From Labilibaculum sp041595635 (lineage in GTDB: Bacteria; Bacteroidota; Bacteroidia; Bacteroidales; Marinifilaceae): a stretch of 64,000 nt of DNA. The notes beneath the pieces are model-generated. The model saw nothing but the letters and a program-made list of their open reading frames with translations. It was not told the origin of the DNA and searched no databases. The position numbers were made by a program, and so were the translations under genes. The stretch spans positions 1 to 64,000 of the forward strand of contig NZ_JBFHJW010000003.1 of the NCBI RefSeq assembly GCF_041595635.1, written 5' to 3'. Positions 43,738 to 52,330 of the stretch are shown here, piece after piece. Positions within the stretch are counted from its first letter, which is position 1. The number at the start of each line of letters is the position of its first letter.

Positions 43738-44715
43738 CTACTTAATATAAACTTCGAGAATTTTTGTTTTTGTTTTAGGAACAAGGCTTAAGTTGTTTAC
43801 TGTGGCTGGAATCAAAACGCTTTCACCTTTTGTAACACTTAATGATTCTGCATCGTATTTTATTTCCATATCACCATCCAAACACATGTATATTACAAAT
43901 GAGTCTAATCCCAGATATTCTTTTTCCTGTGGTTTATCAAATTCTAAGATATTGGTTGTGAAGTAAGGGCAACGAACTAGCTCTGTGCTTTTGTTTTTTT
44001 CAGTTTGATAGTTGGTTTCGTATTTTTTCTCGAAACTGTAATCAATTGCGTCAACAGCAAGTTCGGTGTGAAGTTCTCTTGGATTTCCAGCGTCATCGGT
44101 TCTGTTAAAATCGTAAATTCGATAGGTGACATCGGAAGTTTGCTGAATTTCGGCTAAAAGAATTCCTTTACCAATAGCATGAACACGACCCGCAGGAATA
44201 AAGAAACAGCTTCCTTCTTGTACAGGAGTGCTGTTTAAAATTTCTTCCAGTTTTCCTTCTTTCAACTTTGCTAAATAATTTTCCTTACTGATTTCCTGAT
44301 TAAAACCTACTATTAGTTCGGAACCTTTATCGGCTTCAATAACGTACCACATTTCGGTTTTGCCATAAGCATTATGTCTTTCTTTCGAAAGTTCATCATC
44401 CGGATGTACCTGAATGGAAAGAACATCATTGGCATCAATAAATTTAATTAGCAAAGGGAATTCAACACCAAACTGCTCATAAACATGATCACCAACGAGG
44501 TCACCCATATAAATTTCGATGAGTTCTTCCAGATTATTACCTGCTAAAAAGCCATTACTAACAACAGAAATATCTCCTTCTACTCCGGATATTTCCCAAC
44601 TTTCACCTGCATTAGGAAGAGGAGAAAAATCTTTATTCAATACTGTCTTTAATTTGTTACCACCCCAAATTTTATCTTTTAGGATGGGTGTAAATTTCAA
44701 TGGATACAAACTCAT
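43738..44715 (-). CDS. manA: Mannose-6-phosphate isomerase (class I)
   Basis: 325 residues, a cupin zinc enzyme interconverting fructose 6-phosphate and mannose 6-phosphate. Zinc ligands are visible in SIQVHPDDELSKERH, GKTEMWYVIE and FIPAGRVHAIGKG. The closing cupin (about 235-325) is complete. The protein is the shorter ManA form usual in this phylum. It feeds mannose and GDP-mannose pathways. The Dabb gene lies 46 bases upstream on the same strand. Confidence 0.93.
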   Translation of the reverse strand: MSLYPLKFTPILKDKIWGGNKLKTVLNKDFSPLPNAGESWEISGVEGDISVVSNGFLAGNNLEELIEIYMGDLVGDHVYEQFGVEFPLLIKFIDANDVLSIQVHPDDELSKERHNAYGKTEMWYVIEADKGSELIVGFNQEISKENYLAKLKEGKLEEILNSTPVQEGSCFFIPAGRVHAIGKGILLAEIQQTSDVTYRIYDFNRTDDAGNPRELHTELAVDAIDYSFEKKYETNYQTEKNKSTELVRCPYFTTNILEFDKPQEKEYLGLDSFVIYMCLDGDMEIKYDAESLSVTKGESVLIPATVNNLSLVPKTKTKILEVYIK

Positions 44716-44761
44716 TTCTGTACAATTTATTTTTCTGAAAATTTATAGCTTACGGATATTC

Positions 44762-45064
44762 TTAAAATTCATAGTCGATCGATTTACGATCTACCGCCAT
44801 TTCCTTAATAATATCTACCGCTTTTACATGTTCTGGATGATTGGCATAAACGGGGAGATCTTCCAGTTTTTCAATATCAACATTTACAATAAAATCAAAG
44901 GAAGCCTCAGAGTGCAGAATATCAAATCCTATTTGCAAAGATTTAATTTCTGGAATACGTTCATCCAGTCCCTTAAATGCACTTTTTAATCTAACTTGAT
45001 AATTCTTTTTGTCTTTAGCCGAATCGAAAGCTTTAAACTTAAACATGGCAATGTGCTTGATCAT
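44762..45064 (-). CDS. Dabb-family (stress-responsive A/B barrel) protein
   Basis: 100 residues. Dabb fold: MIKHIAMFKFKAFD, KSLQIGFDILHSEASFDFIV, LPVYANHPEHVKAVDIIKEM, matching the stress-responsive dimeric alpha-beta barrel family. Function is not known in bacteria; relatives in plants take part in polyketide cyclisation or stress. It precedes manA in the direction of transcription. Confidence 0.85.
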   Translation of the reverse strand: MIKHIAMFKFKAFDSAKDKKNYQVRLKSAFKGLDERIPEIKSLQIGFDILHSEASFDFIVNVDIEKLEDLPVYANHPEHVKAVDIIKEMAVDRKSIDYEF

Positions 45065-45154
45065 TTTAATTCTTTTTTAAATAATTAGTAACTTTCCAGC
45101 CGAAGTTAATGCAAAATTAGCATTTTTGAATCAAACATCTAAATATCATACAAC

Positions 45155-45772
45155 ATGTTGATTATTGGAATTGCCGGAGGGACAGGTTCTGGCAAAACTA
45201 CAGTGGTTAGAAAAATCATTGAAAGACTAAATAAAGGAGAAGTTGCGGTATTGCCTCAAGATTCTTACTACCGAGACAATATTGGTCTCACCCTTGAAGA
45301 ACGTCAGGAGATCAATTTTGATCATCCACGATCAATCGAATTTGAATTGCTAATTGAGCACGTGAGAAACCTAAAAGAAGGTATTTCAATCAATCAGCCT
45401 ATTTATTCGTACATTACTTGTTTGCGTTCCGAAGAAACCATAAAAGTTGATCCTAAGGGTGTTATTATTGTAGAAGGTTTGTTGATATTAACAGATCCTA
45501 TACTTTGCGATTTAATGGATTTAAAGGTATTTGTGGATTGCGATGCTGATGATCGATTGAATCGAGTAATAAAAAGAGATATAGTGGAACGAGGAAGGTC
45601 GGTAGATAAGGTGTTGGATCGTTATGAGAAAACAGTTAAGCCAATGCATCTTCAGTTTATAGAACCCAGTAAACGTTATGCCGATATTATTGTTCCTCAG
45701 GGAGGAAATAATGTAGTTGCTATAGATATATTAACTCATTTTATTCAGAAAAACCTGAAAATGAAACCGTAA
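45155..45772 (+). CDS. udk: Uridine kinase
   Basis: 205 residues. Phosphorylates uridine and cytidine to UMP and CMP for pyrimidine salvage. P-loop GIAGGTGSGKTTVVRKI; QDSYYRDN; FDHPRSIEFELL; SFVRDIVERGRSVDKVLDRYE-type segment (KRDIVERGRSVDKVLDRYEK). Ends with a terminator that reaches into the next open frame. Divergent from Dabb. Confidence 0.95.
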   Translation: MLIIGIAGGTGSGKTTVVRKIIERLNKGEVAVLPQDSYYRDNIGLTLEERQEINFDHPRSIEFELLIEHVRNLKEGISINQPIYSYITCLRSEETIKVDPKGVIIVEGLLILTDPILCDLMDLKVFVDCDADDRLNRVIKRDIVERGRSVDKVLDRYEKTVKPMHLQFIEPSKRYADIIVPQGGNNVVAIDILTHFIQKNLKMKP

Positions 45773-45804
45773 ATAGAATTTGTATAGCTACTGATAAAAA
45801 ATCG

Positions 45805-45836
45805 AATGGAGACTTTGTTACTGTCTCCATTTTTTA
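45805..45836 (+). terminator. Intrinsic terminator after udk
   Basis: AATGGAGAC and GTCTCCATT form a 9-bp stem followed by TTTTTT. An upstream in-frame ATG of the next gene (45806) falls inside this stem, which argues against it as a start. Confidence 0.88.
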
Positions 45837-45871
45837 TACCTTTTCGCTTTGTTTATGATAAGTCTTTGGTT

Positions 45872-46594
45872 ATGCTGAATCAAATAAAAGTTGAAAATTT
45901 ACTTTTTATAGATATCGAAACAGTACCTGGTACTGCTAATTTTGAGCAATTATCTCCCAAGTTGCAAGAGTTTTGGGAGAAAAAATCAAATTATTTTCGA
46001 AAAGAAGAAGAATCTGCTTCGGATGTGTATGCAAGAGCTGGTATTTATTCTGAATTTGGTAAAGTCGTTTGCATTTCTACAGGAGTAGTGACCCGGAAAA
46101 ATGGAGGAAAGCATTTTGTGGCAAAATCATATTATGGCCATAACGAAAAACTCTTGCTGCAGGAATTTGGCGAAATGCTAAATCGGTTTTCTGCAAAGCC
46201 AAATCGGAATTTGTGTGCTCACAACGGAAAAGAATTCGATTTTCCCTACATAGCACGAAGAATGCTAATTAACGGATTGCCTTTGCCAGATGTTCTTGAT
46301 ATTGCTGGTAAAAAACCTTGGGAGGTACAATTTATAGATACGATGGAATTGTGGAAGTTTGGAGATTACAAACATTACACTTCTTTGGCTTTACTTTGTG
46401 AAATTTTTAATGTGCCTACACCTAAAGATGATATTGATGGGTCCATGGTTGGCGAAGTTTATTGGCAGCAGCAAGATTTGGAACGCATTGCAATATACTG
46501 TGAGAAAGATATTTTGGCTACGGCACAAATTTTTTTGCGTTACCAAGGCGAGGATATTATTCCTGAATCAAATTTTGAACGAGTTCTACTTTAA
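45872..46594 (+). CDS. PolB-like 3'-5' exonuclease
   Basis: 240 residues from the ATG at 45872 (MLNQIKVENLLFIDIET); the earlier ATG at 45806 lies in the udk terminator. A DnaQ/PolB-like exonuclease fold: Exo I DIET, Exo II HNGKEFDFPYIARRM, Exo III YCEKDILATAQIF. This is the predicted PolB-like 3'-5' exonuclease family, often found near DNA repair genes. No polymerase domain. The DNA or RNA target is unknown. Confidence 0.8.
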   Translation: MLNQIKVENLLFIDIETVPGTANFEQLSPKLQEFWEKKSNYFRKEEESASDVYARAGIYSEFGKVVCISTGVVTRKNGGKHFVAKSYYGHNEKLLLQEFGEMLNRFSAKPNRNLCAHNGKEFDFPYIARRMLINGLPLPDVLDIAGKKPWEVQFIDTMELWKFGDYKHYTSLALLCEIFNVPTPKDDIDGSMVGEVYWQQQDLERIAIYCEKDILATAQIFLRYQGEDIIPESNFERVLL

Positions 46595-46680
46595 TTTTTT
46601 ATCGGCTTAATAAATGGTTACTATTGTTCAGCTTATTAGAAGTACAAAACGAATTACTAACTTGTAAGACACATACTATT

Positions 46681-47790
46681 ATGAATAATTTATTATATAA
46701 AAAACGATACTTGGCAGGCTTGCTTTTAGGAAGCTTGTTTCTTTTTTCCTGCGGAAGCAGTAGTGGAGATGAAGAGGAAGTCGATTTTGATTCCAGCGAT
46801 TTAACTAATCAGTACTGGTATGCAAATCCTTACCTGTCTAGTGGCTATTCTTACGATGATGCAGTTATTGTATGTCGATTTGAATCGGGAGGAATCCTTA
46901 AAAGACAAGAATTTAGTGGCCGCCGCGACGAAGTAGCTGGATCGTGGACATTGGTAGATGATGAGTTGGTAATTAGGGATACTACAATTTCCGAAAGTAA
47001 CGAGCAGGATTGGTTCATTCAGTCGAGTTCTACTGCTTCATATCTGAAACTGAATAGTGAAAGTGGAACGCGTGAATTTTACACTAATATTGACGATTTA
47101 GAGGATGTTACTGCTGATGCTTATGTGGTAAATGAATTGTATATTGTGGATGGTGTTTTTCAATCGGCCTACAAAATGGAATATGTAGTTTATGGTAGTT
47201 CGTTGAGTGAGGTTACTGTTCTTCCTGATGCCTCTACAAGTTTAGAAATGGAAGATTTTACTGATTATTTGGGTGAGAAGGTGTTTTATCTAAAAGAGGA
47301 GGATCGTTACGATTATTTCGATGTTTTTGAAGGAGCTAGCGAGGTAAAGTTCTATCTTAAAACCGATGATGGAGATCAGTATAAATTAGAAGAACAGGTT
47401 TATGATTCAGTTATCCCGGTTTTGGATAATTATTCAATTACTTCATCGCATTCGGTAGGTTCCAGTAGTATAACTATCAATTGGACCGCAATTGATGAGG
47501 GCGATATTTACTACTATGTTGAGATCTTGGATCAGGATGAAAATGAATATCAACCGATGTTCCGGAGCACACGTCAGTCCGCCAGTGCAGGTGAAGCAAA
47601 AACATTGACCATTGATAGTTCTACAGCTTCTGAATATGAAAATCTAGATGATTTGGTTGTTGGAGAAGATTACTACGTGAAAATATCAGGTTTTAAATAC
47701 GAAGATGGTATTGATGCGGATAACAGTTCTAATAAAGAGGAGAATATTCAGGCAGTGAGCAGGTATATTTTTAAAGCTGGTTCGTGGTAG
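46681..47790 (+). CDS. Lipoprotein of unknown function
   Basis: 369 residues from ATG 46681; the frame opens at 46624 but only the inner start has a signal sequence. Lipobox LFSC (C24), followed by GSSSGDEEE, an acidic run typical of surface-exported Bacteroidota lipoproteins. The middle has lipocalin-like repeats (VAGSWTLVDDELVIRDT) and the last 110 residues look like a fibronectin-III-type module (SITINWTAIDEGDIYYYVEI). Acidic overall. Family not recognised. Confidence 0.7.
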   Translation: MNNLLYKKRYLAGLLLGSLFLFSCGSSSGDEEEVDFDSSDLTNQYWYANPYLSSGYSYDDAVIVCRFESGGILKRQEFSGRRDEVAGSWTLVDDELVIRDTTISESNEQDWFIQSSSTASYLKLNSESGTREFYTNIDDLEDVTADAYVVNELYIVDGVFQSAYKMEYVVYGSSLSEVTVLPDASTSLEMEDFTDYLGEKVFYLKEEDRYDYFDVFEGASEVKFYLKTDDGDQYKLEEQVYDSVIPVLDNYSITSSHSVGSSSITINWTAIDEGDIYYYVEILDQDENEYQPMFRSTRQSASAGEAKTLTIDSSTASEYENLDDLVVGEDYYVKISGFKYEDGIDADNSSNKEENIQAVSRYIFKAGSW

Positions 47791-47810
47791 AATCAAAATA
47801 TGATTATAAA

Positions 47811-47838
47811 AAAACTCCACTTAGGTGGAGTTTTTTTA
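47811..47838. terminator. Bidirectional terminator after the lipoprotein
   Basis: AAAACTCCAC-TTAG-GTGGAGTTTT is a perfect 10-bp stem with A and T runs on the two sides. It serves the lipoprotein and the convergent hydrolase. Confidence 0.92.
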
Positions 47839-47840
47839 CT

Positions 47841-48650
47841 TTAGTCTAGCACAAAATATTCTATGGTTTTTATCAGGAGTTTTGCTTGTTCTGAATGTAC
47901 CCAGTGTCCAGCATTGGGAATGGTGGTAATTTCGGCACGAGGGAAAAATGAGCGAATTATATTGTGATCGTCATCGCTAATATAATTCGATTTTGCTCCT
48001 TTAATAAACAAAACAGGAAAAGAAGAATTCCCTTTTCGATCTTTATATTGATCCTCCTCAATTCCATCCATGATTTCGGATAGGTATTCGCTGATGATTT
48101 TAATGTTGAGTTTCCAGATGAATTGTTTGTTTTCGTCTCGTTTTAAATTTTTAAGAAGAAACTGCCTAATTCGTTTGTCTGTGATTGTTTCGGCTAACTT
48201 TCTATCGATATCAGTTCTGTTTTTATAAGGCGATAAATCGAAATTCTGCATGGCTTTAACAATGCTTGAGTGGTCTATGGTTTGCGGTGCATAGTCAGAA
48301 ATCTTACTGTAGTTTTTAGGTGCAATATCTACAACAAGCAAACTGTTCACCCTTTCAGGATAGTCGAGTGCAAAAAACATAACCGTTTTTCCACCCATTG
48401 AGTGTCCTATTAGAATAGCCTTTTCGATATGTTGATCATTCATAAACTCTAAAAGGTCTTCTTTTAAATCCAGATAACTGTGTGTGCTGGCATGAGGAGA
48501 GTTTCCATGGTTTCTTTGGTCGATGATAAAAACCTCAAAATTATTTGAAAGCTCTTTGGCTATAGTCAACCAATTATCCGAGGAACCATACAAGCCATGA
48601 ACAATAATCAAGGCTGGTCCTTTCCCCAATTTTTTAAAGCTAAGTTTCAT
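47841..48650 (-). CDS. Alpha/beta hydrolase (YbfF-like esterase)
   Basis: 269 residues from the ATG at 48650 (MKLSFKKLGKGPALIIVHGL); the frame extends to 48719 without family resemblance. Nucleophile elbow GHSMGG (LIGHSMGGKTVMFFA), oxyanion motif HGLYGSSDNW and catalytic His near the end (NAGHWVHSE). This looks like the small YbfF/esterase group. The substrate is unknown. Divergent space to pdxJ holds an odd inverted repeat. Confidence 0.85.
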   Translation of the reverse strand: MKLSFKKLGKGPALIIVHGLYGSSDNWLTIAKELSNNFEVFIIDQRNHGNSPHASTHSYLDLKEDLLEFMNDQHIEKAILIGHSMGGKTVMFFALDYPERVNSLLVVDIAPKNYSKISDYAPQTIDHSSIVKAMQNFDLSPYKNRTDIDRKLAETITDKRIRQFLLKNLKRDENKQFIWKLNIKIISEYLSEIMDGIEEDQYKDRKGNSSFPVLFIKGAKSNYISDDDHNIIRSFFPRAEITTIPNAGHWVHSEQAKLLIKTIEYFVLD

Positions 48651-48750
48651 TTTCTTGTAATTTTTGTGTGAAGAGTAGAAATCAGGAATTGATTTGAACG
48701 TAAAGGTGTTTAATCTCACATGAACAGACAGATCTGAAAATGTAAAAGAT

Positions 48751-48856
48751 CAGTTCAAAAAGGGCCAACAGTTTATTCTTGTGTGTTTGCGGTAAATACA
48801 GATGTTTCATTGCTCTGTATGCATGAGATTTGATGTGGCCTTTGCTTTTTGAACTG
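48751..48856. repeat. Nested inverted-repeat element between hydrolase and pdxJ
   Basis: CAGTTCAAAAAGGGCCA (48751-48767) is paired by TGGCC...TTTTTGAACTG (48836-48856) with a 4-base bulge; inside it ATACAGA (48796-48802) pairs with TCTGTAT (48814-48820). About 106 bases in total, not coding. It could be a structured RNA, a terminator for pdxJ, or a small palindromic repeat. Confidence 0.45.
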
Positions 48857-48876
48857 TCTTTAAAGGTGAAAGAATC

Positions 48877-49590
48877 TTATTTAAGACATCTCAAATACAT
48901 CTGAACTGTATTTTCTAATCCGTAGTACAAAGCGTCTGATATGAGAGCATGGCCGATTGAAACTTCATCCAGCTGGGGAATGTTCTCGTGGAAATATTTT
49001 AGATTTTCCAAGCTTAAATCATGTCCGGCATTAATTCCCAATCCTAATTCATGAGCTTTTTTAGCAGCAACAACAAACGAACGAATTGCTTCTTCTTTAT
49101 TGATAGGATAATTAGTGGCGTAGGGTTCAGTGTATAACTCAATTCGATCGGTTCCAGTAGTTAATGCACCTTCGATGTTTGTCAAATTGGTATCTACAAA
49201 AATTGAGGTTCTGATTCCTGCAGCTTTAAATTCTTTAATAATATCGATTAAAATAGCTTGGTTTTTAACAGTATCCCATCCGGCATTAGAGGTTAAAGCT
49301 TCTGGAGGATCGGGAACAAGAGTAACTTGCGCTGGTTTTGTTTTTACAACCAAATCGATGAAATCCCGGGTAGGATATCCTTCAATGTTAAATTCGGTAC
49401 TAACTAAGGCTTTTAAATCACTAACATCCTGGTAGCGAATATGTCTTTCGTCGGGGCGAGGGTGTACTGTAATGCCTTCAGCTCCAAATCGCTCGCAATC
49501 TAAAGCTACTTTACAAACATTAGGAGTATTCCCTCCTCGGGCATTTCTTAATGTCGCAATTTTGTTTATATTTACACTAAGTCTGGTCAT
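48877..49590 (-). CDS. pdxJ: Pyridoxine 5'-phosphate synthase
   Basis: 237 residues from the ATG at 49590 (MTRLSVNINKIATLRNARGG). Condenses 1-deoxyxylulose 5-phosphate with 3-amino-2-oxopropyl phosphate to make pyridoxine 5'-phosphate (vitamin B6). TIM barrel with TVHPRPDERHIRYQDV, QVTLVPDPPEALTS and NAGHDLSLENLKY. Divergent from the CBS gene with 109 bases between starts. Normal length. Confidence 0.95.
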   Translation of the reverse strand: MTRLSVNINKIATLRNARGGNTPNVCKVALDCERFGAEGITVHPRPDERHIRYQDVSDLKALVSTEFNIEGYPTRDFIDLVVKTKPAQVTLVPDPPEALTSNAGWDTVKNQAILIDIIKEFKAAGIRTSIFVDTNLTNIEGALTTGTDRIELYTEPYATNYPINKEEAIRSFVVAAKKAHELGLGINAGHDLSLENLKYFHENIPQLDEVSIGHALISDALYYGLENTVQMYLRCLK

Positions 49591-49699
49591 TTTATAAAAC
49601 TTTATAGATAAAATGATGGGCACAAAAACAAGCAAATTTAGGCTTGTGAGTGCTCACCTTCAGACAAAATTAAAAGTAATTCCTAGAAAACAGGTATGT

Positions 49700-50365
49700 A
49701 TGATCGCAAAAGATTTAATTTCTGATGTTGTTCCGGTATTAAGAGAGACTGATACAGGAATTCAGGCTCTTAATTGGATGGAAATTTTCAGAGTTTCTCA
49801 TTTGCCAATAGTAAAAGGAGACGAGTTTTTAGGTTTGATCTCAGACAATGACATTTATGATTTGAACCGAGCTGAAGAAGCTATTGGCGATCAGAAACTG
49901 TCATTATTTAGTCCGTATGTGAACGAAAATTATCACATCTACGATGTAATTGAAATTGTTTCACGATTAAAACTGACGGTAATCCCTGTTTTGGAAGGAG
50001 AAAAAACCTATGTCGGTTTGATTACTTTAAATGACTTGATGCAATACATAGAAAGTATTTTTTCGGTCCGCGAACCTGGCGGGATTATAGTGATAGAATT
50101 AAATTCTGTCGACTATTCTTTAAGTGAGATCTCTCGAATCGTTGAAAGTAACGATGCGAAAATTCTTAGTTTGTATGTTAAATCATCCAGTGATTCGCGA
50201 AAAATAGAATTGACGATCAAAATTAATAGAACCAATCTTACCTCTATTATACAAACTTTTATGCGCTACGATTATACTTTATTATCTACCTATGTTCGTG
50301 AGGATGATATGAAAGATTTTATGGAGGATCGTTACAATTCTTTCATGAGGTTTTTAAACATCTAA
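49700..50365 (+). CDS. CBS-domain protein
   Basis: 221 residues from the ATG at 49700 (MIAKDLISDVVPVLRETD); the frame is open from 49613, overlapping nothing family-like. A CBS pair at about 1-125 (WMEIFRVSHLPIVKGDEFLGLISDNDI; VIPVLEGEKTYVGLITLND), then a C-terminal ACT-like region (EPGGIIVIELNSVDYSLSEI). CBS pairs bind adenine nucleotides. It sits between pdxJ and nadK, a grouping frequent in this phylum, and could be an energy sensor linked to either. Partner unknown. Confidence 0.8.
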   Translation: MIAKDLISDVVPVLRETDTGIQALNWMEIFRVSHLPIVKGDEFLGLISDNDIYDLNRAEEAIGDQKLSLFSPYVNENYHIYDVIEIVSRLKLTVIPVLEGEKTYVGLITLNDLMQYIESIFSVREPGGIIVIELNSVDYSLSEISRIVESNDAKILSLYVKSSSDSRKIELTIKINRTNLTSIIQTFMRYDYTLLSTYVREDDMKDFMEDRYNSFMRFLNI

Positions 50366-50403
50366 AAATACATTGGTAAGCGATCTTTTTCCTTCTTAAA
50401 TTC

Positions 50404-50432
50404 TTGCCACTGCTCATATTACTCTATATTTG
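50404..50432 (+). promoter_or_regulatory. Promoter of nadK
   Basis: TTG at 50404-50406 and TATATTTG at 50425-50432, spacing 18 bases, fit the Bacteroidota -33/-7 pattern. It lies about 130 bases before the nadK start. Confidence 0.55.
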
Positions 50433-50565
50433 TGCTATCTGTTTGTTATAATTTGGTTTTTTTAAAAAGCTAAAAAACAGGTTTTGCATAACAAATGGAA
50501 TGGATAGCTGTAGGTTGCAAATATTTTGTAGCTGCAGGGAATTAGCAAATACAAATTTGTGAAGT

Positions 50566-51450
50566 ATGAAAATTGCTATTTTTGGTCGATCATTTAACGA
50601 AAGCTTTACGGATAGCTTTGTTTTGATGTTCGATGTTTTTACTCAGAACAATATTGAGGTAGTTATTTACGAGCCATTTTACGATTTTCTAATCCGTGAA
50701 ATAAATTTTAAACCTCCAGTAATAGGTTATTTTCACGGCAATAAAGATTTGGATAAGGATGTTGATTTCCTCTTTAGTATTGGTGGAGATGGAACCTTTT
50801 TAGATGCGGTTACTTGTGTGCGCGATTCAGGAATTCCTTTAGTGGGAATAAATAGCGGGCGATTGGGTTTTATGGCTGATATAGCTCAGGATGAAATGCC
50901 TCAGGCATTGAACGATATTTTGGCCGGAGAATATAGTCTTGAGGAGCGAAATCTCTTGCAACTAGAAACATCTCGAAATGGCTTATTTGAAGAGTTTAAT
51001 TATGCCTTAAATGAATTTACGGTGCATAAAACAGATTCAGCATCGATGATTACCATTCATACCTATTTAAATAATGAATACTTAAATTCCTATTGGGCTG
51101 ATGGTTTAATTATCGCCACACCAACAGGATCTACAGCCTATTCGTTAAGTGTGGGCGGCCCGATACTAATTCCCAATACTCAAAATTTCATTATATCTCC
51201 AATTTCTCCGCATAACCTAACTGTTCGACCAATTGTGATTCCAAATCATCATGAAATTACCCTTCGTGTCGAAGGGCGAAGTGATTGTTACATGGCCGCA
51301 CTCGATTCTCGTTCCTGTACCTTTGAATCGACCATCGAACTCAAAATTAAAAAGGCTGATTTTCAGATAAAAGTTTTGAAATTAAATACCCATAGCTTTT
51401 ATGGAACCTTAAGAAATAAACTCATGTGGGGTGTTGATAAACGCAATTGA
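50566..51450 (+). CDS. nadK: NAD kinase
   Basis: 294 residues. Phosphorylates NAD to NADP. Signature GGDGTFLDAV; NSGRLGFMADIAQDEM; ALNEFTVHKTDSASM; SPISPHNLTVRP; and the ATP/polyphosphate-binding GSTAYSLSVGG. Located before porG-uppS-bamA, a conserved Bacteroidota order. It has a promoter of its own. Confidence 0.96.
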   Translation: MKIAIFGRSFNESFTDSFVLMFDVFTQNNIEVVIYEPFYDFLIREINFKPPVIGYFHGNKDLDKDVDFLFSIGGDGTFLDAVTCVRDSGIPLVGINSGRLGFMADIAQDEMPQALNDILAGEYSLEERNLLQLETSRNGLFEEFNYALNEFTVHKTDSASMITIHTYLNNEYLNSYWADGLIIATPTGSTAYSLSVGGPILIPNTQNFIISPISPHNLTVRPIVIPNHHEITLRVEGRSDCYMAALDSRSCTFESTIELKIKKADFQIKVLKLNTHSFYGTLRNKLMWGVDKRN

Positions 51451-51543
51451 TAGGTAATATTGCTTGGTTTTACGTTTTAACAAAATTTAACGGCCAGTTG
51501 GAGTTATTTTTTTTCATTGATAAGGTTTTTTAAGATTATATGT

Positions 51544-51551
51544 TACTTTTG
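51544..51551 (+). promoter_or_regulatory. -7 box of the porG operon (TACTTTTG)
   Basis: TACTTTTG matches TAnnTTTG; no clean -33 is seen. It would start transcription about 51557, giving a leader of roughly 105 bases for porG. Confidence 0.5.
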
Positions 51552-51583
51552 TAACTTGTGAATAAAATTAGGAGAATAGGACT

Positions 51584-51615
51584 TCCTTAATGCCGCATTT
51601 TTAGGCGCTTAAGGA
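51584..51615 (+). promoter_or_regulatory. Leader hairpin of porG
   Basis: TCCTTAA (51584-51590) pairs with TTAAGGA (51609-51615), with GCC/GGC pairing inside around an ATTTTTA loop. It lies between the promoter and the porG start and is followed by moderately T-rich sequence, so it could act as an attenuator. Confidence 0.55.
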
Positions 51616-51661
51616 TCATTTCTTTACTTGTTTTCTCACGAAAAAGCATAAGCTTGATTTT

Positions 51662-52327
51662 ATGTATAAACTGATTTTAGGGATACTGTTTGTAGCGATT
51701 GGTTCAACGGCATTTTCGCAGACCAAAGCAGAGTTAGGCTTCTTTGGTGGAGGTTCCTATTATTTGGGTGATATTAACCCCAAAAAACAGTTTTATTCAA
51801 GTTCAATTGCTTTAGGTGGAATTTACAGATACAATTTTAATTCACGCTACTCGTTAAGAGCAGGAATGTTATTTTCAAGTTTGAGTGGTGATGATGAGGA
51901 TTTCGATAACTCCTATCAACAAGCAAGAGGAGCATCATTTAAAACAGATTTAATAGATCTATCCTTGCAAGTGGAATTCAATTTTCAATCTTTTTGGTCG
52001 CCAAAAAGAACAAAGAGCACAACATTAGTTCCCTATGTAAGCGGAGGAATTGGTTTCATAGCTCCGAGTAGTACAAGTTCTTCATTTACAATTCCAATGG
52101 GTGTAGGGTTGAAAACCAATTTACCCGGAAGATGGACAGCCGCTTTGGAATGGGGATTTAGAAAAAGTTTTACGGATGGTTTAGATTATCTGGATGATCC
52201 GAATGATTTTAACGAGAGTAGTTTAGTACACAATAACGATTGGGTGTCTTTTTTTGGAGTAATGATTAGTTATAAATTATTTCCCGATAATGAAGAATGT
52301 CATTCATATGATCGATTTGTAAAATAG
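51662..52327 (+). CDS. porG: Type IX secretion protein PorG (DUF6089)
   Basis: 221 residues. Signal peptide (1-19, ending STAFSQ), then a small outer-membrane beta-barrel: AELGFFGGGSYYLGDINPKK, SSIALGGIYRYNFNSRYSLR, VPYVSGGIGFIAPS. This fits the PorG/DUF6089 family of the type IX secretion system. It is placed directly before uppS and bamA, the expected neighbours. Gene symbol given from family and synteny. Confidence 0.85.
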   Translation: MYKLILGILFVAIGSTAFSQTKAELGFFGGGSYYLGDINPKKQFYSSSIALGGIYRYNFNSRYSLRAGMLFSSLSGDDEDFDNSYQQARGASFKTDLIDLSLQVEFNFQSFWSPKRTKSTTLVPYVSGGIGFIAPSSTSSSFTIPMGVGLKTNLPGRWTAALEWGFRKSFTDGLDYLDDPNDFNESSLVHNNDWVSFFGVMISYKLFPDNEECHSYDRFVK

Positions 52328-52330
52328 TAT

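Noticed and set aside
45806..45871. Upstream ATG of the PolB-like exonuclease
   Set aside because: It lies inside the stem of the udk terminator; the ATG at 45872 leads directly into the Exo I motif.
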